Origin: Actinomycetes bacterium
GTDB taxonomy: Bacteria > Actinomycetota > Actinomycetes > Nanopelagicales > Nanopelagicaceae
Direction: 5' to 3'
DNA length: 8,906 nucleotides
Assembly (NCBI GenBank): GCA_014190175.1
Contig: BJFZ01000050.1
Span: 1-8,906 of the forward strand
The notes under the pieces were generated by a model. The model was not told where the DNA came from. It saw nothing but the letters and a program-made list of their open reading frames with translations, and did not search any database. Of the stretch, positions 6,259 through 8,906 are shown piece by piece. A program made the translations under genes and the position numbers. Position 1 is the first letter of the stretch, and every line of letters begins with the position of its first letter.

Positions 6259-8592
6259 TTACAAAATTATTTGGTAAGCGGGATTAAGGATTTTTAGTGC
6301 TCCATCTTCATCGCCAACCATGCCCTCAGCTTGCAAAGTTGCACCAACATTCAATCCCATCAATTCTCGTCGTCCTAAGAATTGCAACGTAACTCCACCA
6401 GTTTCATCCCAAATTTCAACTTCGAGAATTGGTGCTGAATTTTGCGGTGCAACTCGAATTGCAGTGACGCGTCCTACTACCTGGGCACGTTTACGCCAGG
6501 TGATACTTCCAATTTTTACCGAATCTTTTGAACTATGACTTATTGGATCAAAAGAGATTGGGGTAGATAAAGGTTTTAGATCCAAAACTTCAATTTTTTC
6601 TACCTCAATATTGCCATTAGAAACAATATTCGGGTTACCGTCGATTATTTTTTCAACATCAAAAGGAATAATGGTTGCGATTACTCGTTCTAATTCAGTA
6701 ATAGCACTGGCAATAGATTCAGCAGTCTGATCGTGCAAGATTCTTCCAAGATACTTTGAATAAGTTCGACGCGGAAGTAAAAGGGTTAATTCAACATCTG
6801 GGGCTTCTGTAGCACGAAGAGAGTACTCAATCGCTGCATTTGTTAAACGACGATCAGGACAATCAACGAACTCTAGTGATACGCCTTCAAATGCGTTATA
6901 TCTATCCCAATTTCGGCGAATCTCATCGGCACGAAGGTCATCAATTACAAAGTGAACCGCAGTTAATTTTCTTGGCTTTAGACTTCTGGCATATCTAATT
7001 GCGCCAATAGTTGCTAAATCAACACTGTCAATTAAAACTGCTACATCATGTCGAGTTATGTTTGCGCTATTTCCTTTTTGAGGCGAAATATCTAAAACAT
7101 TTTGTTCTGCCCGATACCGTGCACTTAAACGCAAAAGTCCAACCACAAGAATGGGACCAACAACTAAAACAACCCAAGCACCTTCGGTAAACTTAACAAC
7201 TGAAAATATCAAAACTACTAACAGCGAAACAGAGCCAGAGATAAGGTGAATAACGAACCGAATCTTCCACTGCTTCCCTTTATGCGTTAGGGAATGTTTA
7301 GCCATGCCTAAACCAGTGAGAGTAAAAGCTGTGAAAACGCCTAGTGCATAAAACGCAACTAAATGTTCCACAGAGGATTTAGTTAAAACCACAAGGAGGG
7401 ATGCAAAGAAAACCAAAACAAGTATGCCATTTGAAAAATTAAGTCGATGCCCTCGCTTTGCAAGCCAGCGCGGCAAGTATCCATCAGATGCGACAAAATT
7501 TACTAAAATCGGAAAGGCAGAAAAAGTTGTGTTGGCTCCGGCAAACAAAATTAACATTGTTGAGGCTTGTACAAGAATAAAAAAGATATTTCCGATTGCA
7601 CCATCTCCAAGAATTGCTTTAGCAATCTGAGAGATAACTGTTGGAGTTCCATTTTCAAATGGAACTGCATAAATTTTATGAGCAAACCAAGAAACACCCA
7701 AAACTAAAGAACCAAGAATGCAACTCATAATGATCAGAGTTCTTCGAGCATTAATGTTTTCTTTCGGCTTAAATAACATAACTCCGTCAGAAATAGCTTC
7801 TAATCCAGTCAATGAAGAACCGCCATTAGCAAAGGCGCGCAGTAAGGTGAAAATTGCAGCCACAGTCAACAAGCCTTGTTCATTTCCGAAAGGAACAGCA
7901 CCCTCAACATTTGTATCCAAAACTGGCAATGTGCCCATAATGTCGCGATAGATGCCTACTGCAAAAACAATTGCCATCGAGCCAACAAACAAATATGTTG
8001 GCAGTGCAAAAATTTTGCCAGCTTCTTTCACGCCGCGGAGATTTCCATATGTAAGCAGAAGAATGACCGCTAATGTCATTTGTATTTTCCAGGGATTTAA
8101 TTCTGGAAATGTAGAAATAATTGCCGCGACTCCTGCTGCTGATTGGATTGCAAGGGTTACGATGTAATCAAGAATTAGCGCAACAGCTGCAATCTGTGCC
8201 GCCACTGGACCAAAATTTCCGCGTGAAACAAAGTATGCCCCACCGGTCTTTGAATAAATAGAAATTACATTGTGGTAAGAAAGAGTAACAATTAACAAAA
8301 TTATCAAAACAACAGCAGTCATTGGCATGAGTAATGTAAATGCAGCAAGACCAAATGCAGGTAGAAGCGCAATTAAAATCTGTTCACTTCCATAAGCAGA
8401 TGAAGAAATGCAGTCAGAGGAAAGAATCCCCAACGCATAACGTTTTGATAAACGTTGGTGGCCTAACGAGTGCCGGTTTAGTGGAGCGCCAAGAAGTTTT
8501 CGCTTTATGGTGTACAAGAGCGGATCTTTTGGGTGAACATGTTCGGCTAGGACTGATGGCTTTGGAGCATCATCTCGCCAAGAGGTTGCCAT
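6259..8592 (-). CDS. KimA-type potassium transporter fused to USP-like and OB-fold domains
   Basis: A 777-residue APC-superfamily permease of the KimA (YdaO) K+/H+ symporter type. About 12 membrane helices span residues 55-490. Residues matching those I recall from Bacillus KimA K+ sites are present: Asp60 and Tyr67 in SSDCISSSAYG, Asp142/Tyr143/Thr146 in LDYIVT, Thr262 and Glu265 in SLTGLEAISDG, and Tyr415 in VAFYALG. A cytosolic alpha/beta domain at about 512-650 (DVAVLIDSVDLATIGAIRYA onward) resembles the universal-stress-like domain of KimA. A linker (about 650-690) is followed by an OB-fold at 692-777 (SITWRKRAQVVGRV, EIWDETGGVTLQFLGRRE, ending ILNPAYQIIL). That last domain is extra relative to Bacillus KimA. 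The ATG at 8592 follows a hairpin and U-run, with GGAGG 13 nt upstream, which is long spacing. A TTG at codon 26 aligns with the Bacillus start and is an alternative. Annotation as a generic amino-acid permease is less likely given the K+ residues. Confidence 0.88.
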   Translation of the reverse strand: MATSWRDDAPKPSVLAEHVHPKDPLLYTIKRKLLGAPLNRHSLGHQRLSKRYALGILSSDCISSSAYGSEQILIALLPAFGLAAFTLLMPMTAVVLIILLIVTLSYHNVISIYSKTGGAYFVSRGNFGPVAAQIAAVALILDYIVTLAIQSAAGVAAIISTFPELNPWKIQMTLAVILLLTYGNLRGVKEAGKIFALPTYLFVGSMAIVFAVGIYRDIMGTLPVLDTNVEGAVPFGNEQGLLTVAAIFTLLRAFANGGSSLTGLEAISDGVMLFKPKENINARRTLIIMSCILGSLVLGVSWFAHKIYAVPFENGTPTVISQIAKAILGDGAIGNIFFILVQASTMLILFAGANTTFSAFPILVNFVASDGYLPRWLAKRGHRLNFSNGILVLVFFASLLVVLTKSSVEHLVAFYALGVFTAFTLTGLGMAKHSLTHKGKQWKIRFVIHLISGSVSLLVVLIFSVVKFTEGAWVVLVVGPILVVGLLRLSARYRAEQNVLDISPQKGNSANITRHDVAVLIDSVDLATIGAIRYARSLKPRKLTAVHFVIDDLRADEIRRNWDRYNAFEGVSLEFVDCPDRRLTNAAIEYSLRATEAPDVELTLLLPRRTYSKYLGRILHDQTAESIASAITELERVIATIIPFDVEKIIDGNPNIVSNGNIEVEKIEVLDLKPLSTPISFDPISHSSKDSVKIGSITWRKRAQVVGRVTAIRVAPQNSAPILEVEIWDETGGVTLQFLGRRELMGLNVGATLQAEGMVGDEDGALKILNPAYQIIL

Positions 8593-8596
8593 ATTT

Positions 8597-8653
8597 AAAA
8601 ACCCGCCTCCGGTTCGATCTACCCGTAGATATCGGGCGGGGCTTTAAAACCCC
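8597..8653 (-). terminator. Hairpin plus U-run before the transporter start; possible conditional terminator
   Basis: On the minus strand CCCGCC (8640-8635) pairs with GGCGGG (8607-8602), followed at once by TTTTT (8601-8597), the form of an intrinsic terminator. Between the arms is a second hairpin, bases 8634-8615: CG(AT)ATCTA, loop CGGG, TAGATCG. The U-run ends 4 nt before the transporter ATG. The only good ribosome site, GGAGG (8610-8606), is partly inside the terminator stem. A competing upstream hairpin, GGGGTTTTAAAGCCCC (8653-8638), shares bases 8640-8638 with the terminator arm. It may simply terminate tRNA-Ser(GGA), or act as a switch for the transporter. Confidence 0.6.
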
Positions 8654-8676
8654 TGGTAATAAATGGTACCGATCTG

Positions 8677-8761
8677 CGGAGGATAAGAGATTTGAACTCT
8701 TGAAGGGTTTCCCCTTACACGCTTTCCAAGCGTGCGCACTCGGCCGCTATGCGAATCCTCC
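8677..8761 (-). tRNA. tRNA-Ser(GGA)
   Basis: A class-II tRNA read on the minus strand. Acceptor GGAGGAT (8761-8755) pairs with ATCCTCC (8684-8678), with discriminator G at 8677. The anticodon stem CACGC/GCGTG encloses loop TTGGAAA, giving anticodon GGA (8727-8725), reading UCC and UCU. The variable arm is AAGGGG-AAA-CCCTT, and the T arm is AAGAG-TTCAAAT-CTCTT. The bases after the discriminator are CAG, so CCA is not encoded, unlike the other serine tRNA here. The anticodon arm and start of the variable arm are nearly the same as in tRNA-Ser(CGA). The transporter start codon lies 84 nt downstream on the same strand. Confidence 0.97.
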
Positions 8762-8778
8762 TGGCACAACCTTCACTT

Positions 8779-8797
8779 GGCCCCCCTTCGGGAAGCC
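8779..8797 (-). other. Hairpin in the presumed 5' leader of tRNA-Ser(GGA)
   Basis: Read on the minus strand, GGCTTCCC-GAA-GGGGGGCC can form an 8-bp stem with a GAA loop when two U-G wobbles are allowed. On the plus strand the same two positions are C-A mismatches, so the structure favours minus-strand RNA. It is 17 nt upstream of the tRNA 5' end. It might be a processing or leader structure; function unknown. Confidence 0.45.
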
Positions 8798-8804
8798 ATG
8801 GGTA

Positions 8805-8832
8805 ACGATACTTAAGAAAAGAGCACTTTCGA
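8805..8832 (-). promoter_or_regulatory. Candidate promoter for tRNA-Ser(GGA)
   Basis: On the minus strand TCGAAA (8832-8827) as a -35 and TATCGT (8810-8805) as a -10 are spaced by 16 bp, each matching four of six consensus bases. This would give a leader of roughly 35-40 nt before the mature tRNA, including the 8779-8797 hairpin. It is assigned by eye only. Confidence 0.3.
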
Positions 8833-8840
8833 TCCTTCCG

Positions 8841-8846
8841 TATGCT
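8841..8846 (+). promoter_or_regulatory. Candidate -10 element for ffs
   Basis: TATGCT lies 5-10 bp before the estimated SRP RNA 5' end, as expected for a -10. No good -35 is found 16-18 bp upstream, so support is weak. Confidence 0.3.
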
Positions 8847-8848
8847 TA

Positions 8849-8906
8849 GCCCCAGATCTCCCGCATGGCGTTATCGTGCTGAACTCCCCCAGGGCTGGAA
8901 GGCAGC
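8849..8906 (+). ncRNA. ffs: SRP RNA (4.5S type), 5' half, cut by window edge
   Basis: The plus strand ends with the conserved SRP RNA apical motif CCAGGGCTGGAAGGCAGC (8889-8906), the helix-8 region that binds Ffh, preceded by GAACTCCCC as in other actinobacterial small SRP RNAs. The 3' half that would pair with it is beyond the window. The 5' end near 8849 is an estimate from usual bacterial lengths (about 50 nt before GGAAGG) and a TATGCT at 8841-8846. It is divergent from tRNA-Ser(GGA). Confidence 0.85.

Noticed and set aside
8593..8676. ydaO-class c-di-AMP riboswitch before the transporter
   Set aside because: The gap is too short and I cannot match the conserved blocks as I remember them; only the general hairpin architecture is reported.
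6165..8761. Genomic island or integrated element between the tRNA genes
   Set aside because: No integrase, no direct repeat att copy of a tRNA end, and codon composition looks like the rest of the window.
8340..8849. 169-codon open frame on the plus strand
   Set aside because: It runs through the transporter 5' end, its leader and tRNA-Ser(GGA) in antisense, with no recognisable domain.

Overview
The window looks like chromosomal DNA from a small-genome, fairly AT-rich actinobacterium (GC roughly 40-45% by eye), for example a freshwater acI/Nanopelagicales-type lineage. The evidence is the protein types (an ACT-domain malic enzyme, an orphan ParA, an actinobacterial-style OB-fold domain), the tadA / tRNA-Ser / SRP RNA neighbourhood, very tight gene packing and frequent GTG starts. 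The taxonomic call is inference from protein character. I see no insertion sequence, prophage, CRISPR array or plasmid origin.

Layout. Bases 1-2704 (minus strand) read as one probable transcription unit: ACT-domain malic enzyme, then manA (mannose-6-phosphate isomerase), then a DedA-family membrane protein cut by the left edge; manA and dedA overlap in a GTGA. A 50-bp divergent gap separates these from a class-III PLP aminotransferase on the plus strand (2755-4134). Its stop codon overlaps that of a convergent orphan ParA ATPase (4131-4916, minus) in a shared TTAA. Upstream of parA is upp (uracil phosphoribosyltransferase, 4996-5628, minus). It is divergent from tadA (tRNA adenosine-34 deaminase, 5676-6143, plus), which is followed 21 bp later by tRNA-Ser(CGA).

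The right third holds a 777-residue KimA-type potassium transporter (6259-8592, minus) with a universal-stress-like cytosolic domain and, unusually, a C-terminal OB-fold domain of a kind I know as a separate actinobacterial protein. The gene ends 4 bp from tRNA-Ser(CGA). It begins 84 nt downstream of tRNA-Ser(GGA) on the same strand, behind a leader with a terminator-like hairpin that ends just before the start codon. A divergent SRP RNA gene (ffs), entering on the plus strand, is cut by the right edge.

How the parts relate. Malic enzyme, aminotransferase and ManA are central-carbon and nitrogen housekeeping enzymes; Upp is pyrimidine salvage; TadA, the tRNAs and ffs belong to translation and secretion. 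The most interesting part is the transporter: the domain fusion plus the structured leader between a tRNA and its start codon. I did not find a defence system or biosynthetic cluster.
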